6,629 nt of DNA from Candidatus Omnitrophota bacterium (lineage in GTDB: Bacteria > Omnitrophota > Gorgyraeia > Tantalellales > Tantalellaceae), in the NCBI GenBank assembly GCA_030631915.1, contig DAOVKF010000084.1, positions 1-6,629 on the forward strand, in the 5' to 3' direction. Made by a program: the position numbers and the translations under genes. The notes under the pieces are model-generated. The model worked only from the letters and a program-made list of their open reading frames with translations, ran no database searches and was not told the DNA's origin. Below are positions 1 to 6,241 of this stretch, one piece after another. How positions within the stretch are numbered: position 1 is the first letter of the stretch; each line of letters opens with the position of its first letter.

Positions 1-75
1 CGTGGCGAACGATCGTTTACCATGTTCCGTACAGGAGGATCCACACCGGGCAAAGGGGCCCTGGTAGGAATATGG
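1..75 (+). repeat. Tandem structured repeat, copy 1
   Basis: First of two direct copies. By hand alignment it matches copy 2 at about 70 of 76 positions: five transitions and one single-base indel. It can fold as an RNA hairpin. TTTACCAT (16-23) pairs with ATGGAAGA (72-79) with one A/A mismatch and one G.U pair. A G24.U71 wobble follows, then TTCC (25-28) with GGAA (67-70), a symmetric GTA/GTA internal loop (29-31, 64-66), and CAGG (32-35) with CCTG (60-63). The apex is almost unchanged between copies. The window begins exactly at the repeat start, so the array may continue upstream. The indel relative to copy 2 would shift any reading frame, which argues against coding. Function unknown: it could be a leader-RNA element, an interspersed hairpin repeat or a minisatellite. 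Confidence 0.85.
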
Positions 76-81
76 AAGAGG

Positions 82-157
82 CGTGGCGAACGATCGCCTG
101 CCATGTTCCGTACAGGGAGGATCCACACCGGGCGGAGGGGCCCTGGTAGGAATATGG
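82..157 (+). repeat. Tandem structured repeat, copy 2
   Basis: Second copy, starting 81 nt after the first and separated from it by a 6-nt spacer (76-81). Relative to copy 1, all five substitutions are A/T to G/C, plus one extra G in the run at 115-117, which lengthens the upper stem to CAGGG (113-117) pairing with CCCTG (141-145). The core layout is the same: CCAT/ATGG, G.U wobble (105/153), TTCC/GGAA (106-109/149-152), GTA/GTA internal loop (110-112/146-148) and a 23-nt purine-rich apex (118-140). An alternative apical fold, GGGC pairing with GCCC in 130-143, competes with the upper stem. No match to a named RNA family is recognised. Confidence 0.85.
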
Positions 158-169
158 CAGGCGATCGTT
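89..169 (+). other. Long hairpin built around repeat copy 2
   Basis: Positions 89-104 are a perfect reverse complement of 154-169, giving 16 bp that include the CGATCG hexamer. The stem continues through a G.U pair and four more pairs (106-109 with 149-152) before the GTA/GTA internal loop and the 5-bp upper stem. The arms extend past the repeat unit on the right side (158-169), and copy 1 lacks an equivalent outer right arm of that quality. There is no T-run after the stem, so it is not a standard intrinsic terminator. Its position 39 nt before alaS makes a leader or regulatory role plausible, but that is inference. Confidence 0.7.
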
Positions 170-183
170 ACTTCTGTAACGGT
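164..183 (+). promoter_or_regulatory. Small hairpin competing with the copy 2 stem
   Basis: CGTTAC (166-171) and GTAACG (176-181) are perfect complements closed by the tetraloop TTCT (172-175). A U.G pair (165/182) and an A-U pair (164/183) extend the stem to 8 bp. Its left arm uses bases 164-169, the same bases that form the outer end of the right arm of the long hairpin, so the two structures cannot both be fully formed. It ends 24 nt before the alaS ATG. The arrangement resembles a two-state leader, but only the complementarity is seen; switching is inference. Confidence 0.5.
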
Positions 184-207
184 AGACCTGAGTAATTAGA
201 AATAACC

Positions 208-2955
208 ATGTTATCCACTGAGATCAGAAAAAGATATCTTGAGTTTTTCGAGAAAAGAGGGCACACTGTCGTGCCGGGCGACCTGCTTGTCCCTCGGAAC
301 GATCCCACGCTTCTATTTACCGGCGCGGGCATGAACCAGTTCAAGGAACAGTTCATGGGAAAGAACATCACGTATAAGCGCGCGGCTTCCTGCCAGAAAT
401 GCCTGCGGACCGGTGACCTTGAAAACGTCGGTAAGACGCCCCGGCACCATACTTTTTTCGAGATGCTCGGGAACTTTTCTTTCGGCGACTATTTCAAGCA
501 GGAAGCCATAAGCTGGGCCTGGCAGTTCATGACGGAAGAAATGGGGTTCCCGGAAGACCGTTTATGGATATCCGTATATAAAGATGACGGGGAATCCTAT
601 TCACTGTGGCTTAACGACGTAAAGGTCCCGGCGGAAAGGGTAATAAAACTGGGAGCGGATAGTAACTTCTGGCCGGCGAACGCTCCGGAACAGGGACCGA
701 ACGGGCCGTGCGGTCCCTGTTCCGAGATATTCTACGATTGGGGGCCGGGGACTGGCTGCGGAAGGGCTGAATGCGATCCCTCGTGTGATTGCGGCAGGTT
801 TGTCGAAGTGTGGAACCTGGTATTCACGGAGTTTGAAAGAAAACCCGACGGTCAACTGGGAGCTTTACCCAACAGGAACATAGATACGGGAATGGGGCTT
901 GAACGCCTTGCGTCCGTCCTGCAGGGGGTAACCACTAATTTCGAGACAGACCTGTTCAGGCCCATTACTGATCGTATCAGGAGAGAGCTGGACGAGGGCG
1001 CCGGGGGAGAGATCCCGGCTCCGGACATTTATCGTATAGCGGACCATGTCAGGGCGGCTGTGTTCGCTGTGGCGGACGGGGTCTCGCCGTCTAACGAAAA
1101 ACAGGGGTATGTGATCCGCAAACTTATAAGAAGGGCGTATTTGAGGAGCGGGAAAAAGAAACCGTTCCTGTACAACATCGTGCCCGTGGTGGCCGGTCTC
1201 ATGAAGGACGTGTATCCTGAACTTGAGGAAAAAAGGGAACACATCAGCGCTATTGTTAAACAGGAGGAGGAGCGGTTCAATGACACGTTGAATTCAGCCC
1301 TTCCGGTTCTTGAAGACATGCTTTCAGGCGGGGCACGCGTTCTCAGCGGCGGCCGGATATTCAAGCTTGTCGATACTTACGGCCTGCCTCTGGATGTGGT
1401 CGTCGAGAAAACCGAGGCCGCGGGTATCGGTCTGGATATAAAAGAATTTGAAAGGCTCATGAAAAGAAGAAAGGAAGAGTCCCGGAAAGGCAGCAATATA
1501 TCGGCCGGGTTTATCTTTCAGCCCGGCCTGTTCGACGCGGCGCCGGAACCGGAATTTTCGGACGTCCTGCCCCTGGAAACCACCATGGCGTACATACTTA
1601 AAAGGGGCGAGGTCTCCGATGAGATACAGGAGGGCGAGGAAGCGCAGATCATAACGTCCCCGCAGAGCAGTGAACTTTACGCCGAAGGCGGGGGACAGGC
1701 AGGCGATACCGGGACGATCACCGCTGAGAACGCTTTTATGGATATTATGGATACCTGCGACGCCGGCGGCAGGAAGGTGTTAAAGGTGCTCGTGAGCAAG
1801 GGGTGTTTCAGAAAAAATGACAGGGTGACGCTTGAGCGGGATACCGGCAGGAGACAGATGGCTTCAATGAACCATACCGCCACGCATCTTTTCCAGGCAG
1901 CGCTCCGCAGGGTGCTGGGAGAACACGTCAGGCAGTCCGGGTCGTTTGTCGATAACAGGCATTTAAGGTTTGATTTCACCCACATGAAGAAACTTTCCGG
2001 CAGAGAATTGAGGAAGGTCGAGGACCTGATCAACGGCTGGATAGAGGAAGGCATCCCCGTGCGCGTGAAAACGATGTCTTTCAATGAGTCTAAACAGGAG
2101 GGCGCGCTTTCTTTTTTCGGGGAGAAATACGGGGACACGGTCCGCATGGTGTCCATCGGCGATGTGTCAAAAGAACTTTGCGGGGGGACGCATGTGCGGA
2201 ACACCGCGGAAATAGGGCTCGTGAAGATCCTTAACGAGAGCTCTGTGGCCAGCGGCACGAGGCGGGTAGAGGCTGTGAGCGGCGACGGAGCGAGGTCCTG
2301 GCTAAAGGGGGCGCTGGAAGATGCCCTGAGAGAGCATGAGGCAGTACCCGGGGACCTGTTGAAAATGTATCTCAATGAGGAGCCCGGTTCCGCGCCTGAC
2401 GTGAAAAAGGCTTTAAGCATGGCCAGAGGGATCTGTGCCGCGGATATCGCGATAGACCGGAAGGTCCTGCGTGATTATGAGGACACGATAAAGCCCGTTT
2501 TTGTCAAAATAAAGGAATATGCTGACAGAGCCGGAAAAAAGCGCCGGAAAGCGGAAGAGGCGGATACCTTTACCGGACTGAAGAGCGAACTGGACCGGAT
2601 CTTACGTGAAAAAAGTACCGCCGATGGCGTGGGGTTTGTCGGTGCTGTTTTCGAGGATGTCGAGATGCCCGCGCTGAGGAAAGCGTTAACACACGCGGGA
2701 AAGAAAGCAGGCTCCGGTATCATCCTTCTGGGAGGCAGAAAAGCCGGCAGGGCGTCTTTGATATGCGCTGTTACCGCTGATCTCACTGAAAGAGGTTTCA
2801 GCGCGCGGGACATAATAGATAAAATAGCCGGGAATATCGAAGGCCGGGGCGGCGGCACCGACACTTTCGCGCAGGCCGGCGGGAAGAAACCCGAGGGTCT
2901 GACGTCCGCCGTGGACGAGGGGCGCCGCATGATCGCGGAAAAAGCGAGGCAGTGA
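208..2955 (+). CDS. alaS: Alanyl-tRNA synthetase (class II)
   Basis: Cytoplasmic enzyme that activates alanine with ATP, charges tRNA-Ala and clears mischarged Ser or Gly. At 915 aa it is a little longer than E. coli AlaRS (876). The N-terminal catalytic core shows the family signature RTGDLENVGKTPRHHTFFEM (about 67-86, including motif 2) and motif 3 DTGMGLERL (226-234). A Cys cluster (C184, C189, C193, C195), common in many bacterial AlaRSs, may bind zinc. The tRNA-recognition region follows to about 440. The editing domain has GGGQ (494-497), HTATH (H556, H560), CGGTH (C658, H662) and GTRRVEAVSG (683-692), so all four expected metal ligands are present. A charged helical linker (about 700-800) leads to the C-Ala domain with GRGGG and AQAGG (879-892). 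The ATG at 208 fits the family N-terminus, although no good Shine-Dalgarno precedes it. The stop codon overlaps the hisD start. Confidence 0.98.
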   Translation: MLSTEIRKRYLEFFEKRGHTVVPGDLLVPRNDPTLLFTGAGMNQFKEQFMGKNITYKRAASCQKCLRTGDLENVGKTPRHHTFFEMLGNFSFGDYFKQEAISWAWQFMTEEMGFPEDRLWISVYKDDGESYSLWLNDVKVPAERVIKLGADSNFWPANAPEQGPNGPCGPCSEIFYDWGPGTGCGRAECDPSCDCGRFVEVWNLVFTEFERKPDGQLGALPNRNIDTGMGLERLASVLQGVTTNFETDLFRPITDRIRRELDEGAGGEIPAPDIYRIADHVRAAVFAVADGVSPSNEKQGYVIRKLIRRAYLRSGKKKPFLYNIVPVVAGLMKDVYPELEEKREHISAIVKQEEERFNDTLNSALPVLEDMLSGGARVLSGGRIFKLVDTYGLPLDVVVEKTEAAGIGLDIKEFERLMKRRKEESRKGSNISAGFIFQPGLFDAAPEPEFSDVLPLETTMAYILKRGEVSDEIQEGEEAQIITSPQSSELYAEGGGQAGDTGTITAENAFMDIMDTCDAGGRKVLKVLVSKGCFRKNDRVTLERDTGRRQMASMNHTATHLFQAALRRVLGEHVRQSGSFVDNRHLRFDFTHMKKLSGRELRKVEDLINGWIEEGIPVRVKTMSFNESKQEGALSFFGEKYGDTVRMVSIGDVSKELCGGTHVRNTAEIGLVKILNESSVASGTRRVEAVSGDGARSWLKGALEDALREHEAVPGDLLKMYLNEEPGSAPDVKKALSMARGICAADIAIDRKVLRDYEDTIKPVFVKIKEYADRAGKKRRKAEEADTFTGLKSELDRILREKSTADGVGFVGAVFEDVEMPALRKALTHAGKKAGSGIILLGGRKAGRASLICAVTADLTERGFSARDIIDKIAGNIEGRGGGTDTFAQAGGKKPEGLTSAVDEGRRMIAEKARQ
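2946..2949 (+). promoter_or_regulatory. Ribosome binding site of hisD, inside alaS
   Basis: GAGG lies in the last codons of alaS, 5 nt before the ATG at 2955. This spacing favours the ATG over the in-frame GTG at 2952, which would be only 2 nt away. With the TGATG junction it suggests translational coupling of hisD to alaS. Confidence 0.6.
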
Positions 2956-4178
2956 TGAAGATCGTTAAGGTGGGGAGCGAGACATTCAGGGGCCTGGTGA
3001 ACAGGCATGACCAGGGAAGGAAGCGCCTGCAGAAGAAGGTCGCCGGGATCATCGAGCAGGTCCGGGCCGAAGGGGACGACGCCCTGATAAGGTATACGAA
3101 AAAATTCGACAAGGTGAAATTGGCCCGGAAAGGGCTTCGGGTCACCGAAGCGGAGATCAGCGGCGCTTATCAGGATATAAAACCGGAGCTCGTTAATACG
3201 CTGAAGAAGATCATAAGGAACATGGATAAGTTCTACAGGAACCAGATCCCCAGGTCCTGGATGATCAAGCAGGAGTCCGGCATAGAAGTGGGTGAAAAAT
3301 TCGAACCCATTGAAAATGTCGGCGTTTATGTCCCCGGCGGGACAGCCCCTCTGGTGTCGAGCGTGTATATGACCGTGCTACCCGCGAACATCGCCGGCGT
3401 GAAGAAGATCGTGCTGCTTTCTCCGCCCAACAGGTACAAAAGCATAGATCCGCATATACTCGTTATGGCGAACCTTTTAAAAGTGGATGAGATATATAAG
3501 GTCGGAGGGGCGCAGGCGATCGCCGCTCTTGCTTTCGGGACAAAGACCATACCCAGGGTGGATAAGATCGTGGGCCCCGGGAACGAGTATGTGACGGAGG
3601 CGAAACGGCAGGTGTTCGGGTACTGTGACATAGATATGCTGGCCGGCCCCAGTGAGGTCCTGATCATCGCGAACCATCATTCGAATATCGAATATATAAA
3701 AAAGGATCTCCTGGCCCAGGAGGAACACCACAAAGGGTTATCGATCCTGGTAACGCCGTCCCGAAGGTTGTTTAACGCGCTGCGCGGGGACCTGTCGATA
3801 AAGGGTTATATCATGAAAGTGAAAAATCTGGATGAGGCGATATCGGTCTCCAATATGATCGCGCCGGAGCATCTGCAATTGATGATAAAGTCGCCGAGCA
3901 GGCTGGTGAAAAAGATCACGAACGCCGCCGCGATATTCCTTGGGGAGTATACACCGGTGGCCCTGGGTGATTATGTCGCGGGGCCGAGCCATGTGCTGCC
4001 GACCGATGGGACGGCACGGTATTTTTCGGGTCTCAACCTGAGGAGTTTCATTAAAAGCTCGCATGTGATATCATGTTCGCGCAAAACCATACACGGTTCC
4101 GCCGACTGGATCCGGGAACTTGCCGGATTAGAAAAACTTGAGAAGCACTGGGAGTCGGTGCGTGTCAGGTGCGAGTGA
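2955..4178 (+). CDS. hisD: Histidinol dehydrogenase
   Basis: Catalyses the last two steps of histidine synthesis: NAD-dependent, Zn-dependent oxidation of L-histidinol to histidinal and then histidine. Family blocks are clear: YVPGGTAPLVSSVYM (125-139), GGAQAIAALAFGT (184-196), VGPGNEYVTEAKR (206-218) and LAGPSEVLIIAN (229-240). The Zn ligands known from the E. coli enzyme map to Q255, H258, D339 and H398, and the catalytic Glu-His pair maps to E305 and H306 in NMIAPEHLQL. Spacings H306-D339 (33) and D339-H398 (59) equal those in E. coli, whereas Q255 to H306 is 51 rather than 68. The protein is 407 aa against 434 in E. coli, so it is a compact but complete version. The ATG at 2955 is chosen because of the GAGG 5 nt upstream. 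It shares one base with the alaS stop, and hisB starts 16 nt after its stop. Confidence 0.97.
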   Translation: MKIVKVGSETFRGLVNRHDQGRKRLQKKVAGIIEQVRAEGDDALIRYTKKFDKVKLARKGLRVTEAEISGAYQDIKPELVNTLKKIIRNMDKFYRNQIPRSWMIKQESGIEVGEKFEPIENVGVYVPGGTAPLVSSVYMTVLPANIAGVKKIVLLSPPNRYKSIDPHILVMANLLKVDEIYKVGGAQAIAALAFGTKTIPRVDKIVGPGNEYVTEAKRQVFGYCDIDMLAGPSEVLIIANHHSNIEYIKKDLLAQEEHHKGLSILVTPSRRLFNALRGDLSIKGYIMKVKNLDEAISVSNMIAPEHLQLMIKSPSRLVKKITNAAAIFLGEYTPVALGDYVAGPSHVLPTDGTARYFSGLNLRSFIKSSHVISCSRKTIHGSADWIRELAGLEKLEKHWESVRVRCE

Positions 4179-4180
4179 CA

Positions 4181-4188
4181 GGGGGAGG
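4181..4188 (+). promoter_or_regulatory. Strong ribosome binding site of hisB
   Basis: GGGGGAGG sits in the 16-nt gap after hisD, with GGAGG 6 nt before the ATG at 4195. It is one of the two best Shine-Dalgarno matches in the window. It fixes the hisB start and rules out the longer reading that would begin inside hisD. Confidence 0.8.
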
Positions 4189-4194
4189 ATAATA

Positions 4195-4833
4195 ATGAGT
4201 ATATTCGGTAAGAAGGAAAGTTCGGGCAGGAGAAAAACCAGATACGAAAGGAAATCCAAAGAGACGGAGATCAAGATCGCGCTTCTTAATATCGACGGAA
4301 AGGGCAGGTCCGATATTTCCACGTCAATAGGCTTTCTGGACCATATGCTGACGCTTTTCGCCTATCACGGGTATTTTGATCTGAAGCTTGAGGCCCGTGG
4401 AGATACCCACGTGGATAATCATCATCTTAACGAAGACGTGGGTATCGCGCTCGGCGAAGCGTTCAAGCGGGCCCTGGGCGATTCAAAAGGGATAGCAAGG
4501 ATGGCTTCGGCGGAGGTTCCCATGGATATGGCAAGCGCGAAAGTGCTTGTGGATATTTCAAACCGCCCGGCGTTCAAGTTCACTGACAGCCGGGGCATAG
4601 GCGCCCGCGTGATACAGGACAATGAGAATTATTCGATGCATTTCGCGGAAGATCTGCTGGAAAGTTTTGCCGGGAAGCTGTGCATGAACCTTCACGCGGA
4701 GATATCCGGTGAAGGTGACATGCATCATTATCTCGAGGCGGTGTTTAAAGCGCTTGGAGTGGCGTTAGACAGAGCGACAAGGATCGATCCGAGAAGAAGC
4801 GGCGAAGTCCCTTCGAGCAAAGGGATCCTGTAG
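4195..4833 (+). CDS. hisB: Imidazoleglycerol-phosphate dehydratase
   Basis: Converts imidazole glycerol phosphate to imidazole acetol phosphate, the sixth step of the pathway, using Mn. It is 212 aa and monofunctional, with no histidinol-phosphatase domain. The first 15 or so residues form a basic extension (MSIFGKKESSGRRKTR). Family features seen: RKSKETEI (19-26), GFLDHML (46-52), HVDNHHLNED (72-81, first metal motif H76, H77, E80), ALGDSKGIAR (93-102), DISNRP (120-125), the second metal motif MHHYLEA (176-182) and the C-terminal phosphate-binding SSKG (207-210). Two oddities: the usual PMDE reads PMDM (109-112), and the loop before the second HH is one residue longer than usual (GEGDMHH). 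All His ligands remain, so activity is likely. The start is set by the strong GGAGG. hisH follows after 23 nt. Confidence 0.95.
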   Translation: MSIFGKKESSGRRKTRYERKSKETEIKIALLNIDGKGRSDISTSIGFLDHMLTLFAYHGYFDLKLEARGDTHVDNHHLNEDVGIALGEAFKRALGDSKGIARMASAEVPMDMASAKVLVDISNRPAFKFTDSRGIGARVIQDNENYSMHFAEDLLESFAGKLCMNLHAEISGEGDMHHYLEAVFKALGVALDRATRIDPRRSGEVPSSKGIL

Positions 4834-4856
4834 TCCACAGATCGAGGATACGAAAA

Positions 4857-5465
4857 ATGACAGGGATAATCGATTATGGCTCGGGGAACCTGAGGAGCGT
4901 GTTTAACGCGTTCCGTTATCTGGGAGAGGATGTGGCCATATGCGACAGTCCCGATGCTCTGGGGGCTGTTGATAAAATAGTGCTGCCGGGTGTCGGCTCC
5001 TCGAAAGACGCGCTTCAGGGGCTTTCGCGACGGGACCTTATCGCTCCGCTCTTGAGACACATAAAAGACGGCAGGCCGTTTCTCGGCATATGCCTGGGGC
5101 TTCAATTGCTTTTTGACAGAAGCGAGGAAAGCGGCGGCTGTGAGTGCCTCGGGGTGGTTCGGGGAGAGGTCAGGCTTTTCCCCGGGGAAAAGGGGCTGAA
5201 AGTCCCGCAGATAGGCTGGAATACCGTCAGGATGAAAGGTGAAAGATGCCCTGTATTTAAGGGCATAGAAGACGACAGTTATTTTTACTTTGTGCATTCG
5301 TATTATTGCGCGAATGAAGAGCCTGAGTTTACGGCCGGAGAGACGGAATACGGCGTTGCGTATACTTCGGCATTCTGGAAGGAGAACATATACGCGGTGC
5401 AGTTCCATCCGGAAAGGTCCCAGAAGAACGGTTTGAAACTGCTGGAGAACTTTACCAGGCTGTAA
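4857..5465 (+). CDS. hisH: Imidazole glycerol phosphate synthase, glutaminase subunit
   Basis: Class I glutamine amidotransferase that hydrolyses glutamine and passes ammonia to HisF. Length is 202 aa, normal for the family. Seen in order: the N-terminal IIDYGSGNLRSV (4-15), oxyanion-region LPGVGS (43-48), nucleophile elbow LGICLGLQLL (76-85) with C79, IGWN (119-122), FVHSYY (145-150) and QFHPERS (182-188), which supplies H184 and E186 to complete the Cys-His-Glu triad. The ATG at 4857 gives the usual family N-terminus. A GAGG (4844-4847) lies 9 nt upstream, slightly far but workable. Its partner subunit gene, hisF, is two genes downstream, with hisA between, the common H-A-F order. Confidence 0.97.
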   Translation: MTGIIDYGSGNLRSVFNAFRYLGEDVAICDSPDALGAVDKIVLPGVGSSKDALQGLSRRDLIAPLLRHIKDGRPFLGICLGLQLLFDRSEESGGCECLGVVRGEVRLFPGEKGLKVPQIGWNTVRMKGERCPVFKGIEDDSYFYFVHSYYCANEEPEFTAGETEYGVAYTSAFWKENIYAVQFHPERSQKNGLKLLENFTRL

Positions 5466-5467
5466 AC

Positions 5468-5491
5468 CACGGAGGCACGGAGACACTCGGA
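5468..5491 (+). repeat. Short CACGGAG tandem repeat between hisH and hisA
   Basis: Two near-perfect 8-nt units, CACGGAGG (5468-5475) and CACGGAGA (5476-5483), followed by a decayed third, CACTCGGA (5484-5491). They fill the 29-nt gap almost completely. The GGAGA of the second unit lies 11 nt before the hisA ATG and may serve as its ribosome binding site. Similar CACGGAG-rich intergenic strings are, from memory, common in diverse environmental bacterial genomes. Confidence 0.65.
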
Positions 5492-5494
5492 TCT

Positions 5495-6241
5495 ATGACA
5501 ATGAAGGTGATACCGGCGATAGATATAATGGGCGGCAGGACCGTAAGGCTGGAACAGGGGAGGTACGACCGCAGGTTGAGTTATGATACAGCGCCCGTGG
5601 ACGCCGCCAGAGAGTGGGAATCCAGGGGCGCTGAACTTATCCATGTGGTTGATTTGGACGGGGCCAGGGACGGATGGCCGGTAAATCTTTCCGTCGTGTC
5701 GGCGATCGCGCAGGCCGTGAATATACCCGTTGAGGCCGGGGGCGGATTCAGGAACGAGGCTGATATCGAAAAAGCCCTTGGAACCGGTATATGGAGGGTG
5801 GTAGTGGGTTCAAAAGCCCTGGAGGAGAAAGATTTCGCCAGGAACATACTGGAAAATTTCAGGGAACAGGTGATCCCGAGCCTTGACGCCGACAAAGACC
5901 GGCTCCGGATCCATGGATGGAAAAAGCCCCTGGACCTTGATATTTTCAAGGCGCTTGACAGATTTGTCTCGTACGGGGCCGGAGAGGTCATATATACGGC
6001 GATATCAAAAGACGGAACGCTTGCAGGGCCTGATACGGGATCCCTTAAAAAGATCATCGGGGAGTTCGATATCGGTTTTATTTACGCCGGCGGCGTGAAA
6101 AATGTCGAACATATCAGAGAGCTGAAAGAACTGGAACATATGGGGCTGACCGGTGTCATCGTGGGCAGGGCCCTTTATGACGGGACATTGGACCTTGGGG
6201 AGGCGATCAATGCTTGCAAAGCGGATAATCCCATGCCTTGA
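5495..6241 (+). CDS. hisA: ProFAR isomerase (HisA)
   Basis: Amadori isomerisation of ProFAR to PRFAR, the substrate of HisHF. It is a (beta/alpha)8 barrel of 248 aa, typical length. The first catalytic Asp is D10 in VIPAIDIMGG (5-14), followed by VRLEQGRY (17-24). VVDLDGA (51-57) and VEAGGGFRN (79-87) give the first-half phosphate-binding site. The second Asp is D131 in SLDAD. YTAISKDGTLAGPD (167-180) and YAGGVKN (197-203) with VIVGRALYDG (221-230) complete the second half. The family motif TDI or TEI appears here as TAI (A169). The start could be ATG 5495 or the in-frame ATG 5501; 5495 is preferred because GGAGA lies 11 nt before it. The final 32 nt overlap hisF. Confidence 0.96.
   Translation: MTMKVIPAIDIMGGRTVRLEQGRYDRRLSYDTAPVDAAREWESRGAELIHVVDLDGARDGWPVNLSVVSAIAQAVNIPVEAGGGFRNEADIEKALGTGIWRVVVGSKALEEKDFARNILENFREQVIPSLDADKDRLRIHGWKKPLDLDIFKALDRFVSYGAGEVIYTAISKDGTLAGPDTGSLKKIIGEFDIGFIYAGGVKNVEHIRELKELEHMGLTGVIVGRALYDGTLDLGEAINACKADNPMP
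6197..6203 (+). promoter_or_regulatory. Ribosome binding site of hisF, inside hisA
   Basis: GGGGAGG within the hisA coding sequence, 6 nt before the ATG at 6210. It fixes the hisF start, which overlaps the end of hisA in another frame and suggests coupled translation. Confidence 0.8.

Noticed and set aside
1..157. CRISPR array
   Set aside because: Only two copies of a long repeat with a 6-nt spacer; CRISPR repeats are shorter, with spacers of about 30 nt.
89..183. Intrinsic transcription terminator
   Set aside because: The stems are strong, but neither hairpin is followed by a run of T on the plus strand.
168..196. Promoter TTACTT - 17 nt - AGTAAT before alaS
   Set aside because: The -10 matches 4 of 6 consensus bases but the -35 only 2 of 6; such matches arise by chance in this AT-rich stretch.
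1..207. T-box leader controlling alaS
   Set aside because: T-boxes often precede synthetase genes, but I see no conserved T-box core (AGGGUGG-like bulge with the antiterminator) and no terminator with a U-run.
1..207. Small protein or 3' end of an upstream gene
   Set aside because: A one-base indel between the copies breaks any shared frame, the variation follows stem pairing rather than codons, and no translation looked like a known family.
1677..2420. Long open frame on the minus strand (247 codons)
   Set aside because: Antisense to the alaS editing domain, low-complexity Ser/Pro-rich translation, no recognisable motif; a shadow of alaS codon bias.
2952..2954. GTG start for hisD
   Set aside because: The GAGG site would be only 2 nt away; the ATG at 2955 has proper spacing and gives the same protein minus one residue.
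4138..4194. Longer hisB beginning inside hisD
   Set aside because: The extra 19 residues resemble nothing in the family and merely read hisD out of frame; GGGGGAGG points to the ATG at 4195.
3516..5709. GCGATCGC octamers (3516-3523 and 5702-5709) as a cyanobacterial HIP1 sign
   Set aside because: Only two exact copies, both inside coding sequence; HIP1-bearing genomes have them much more densely.
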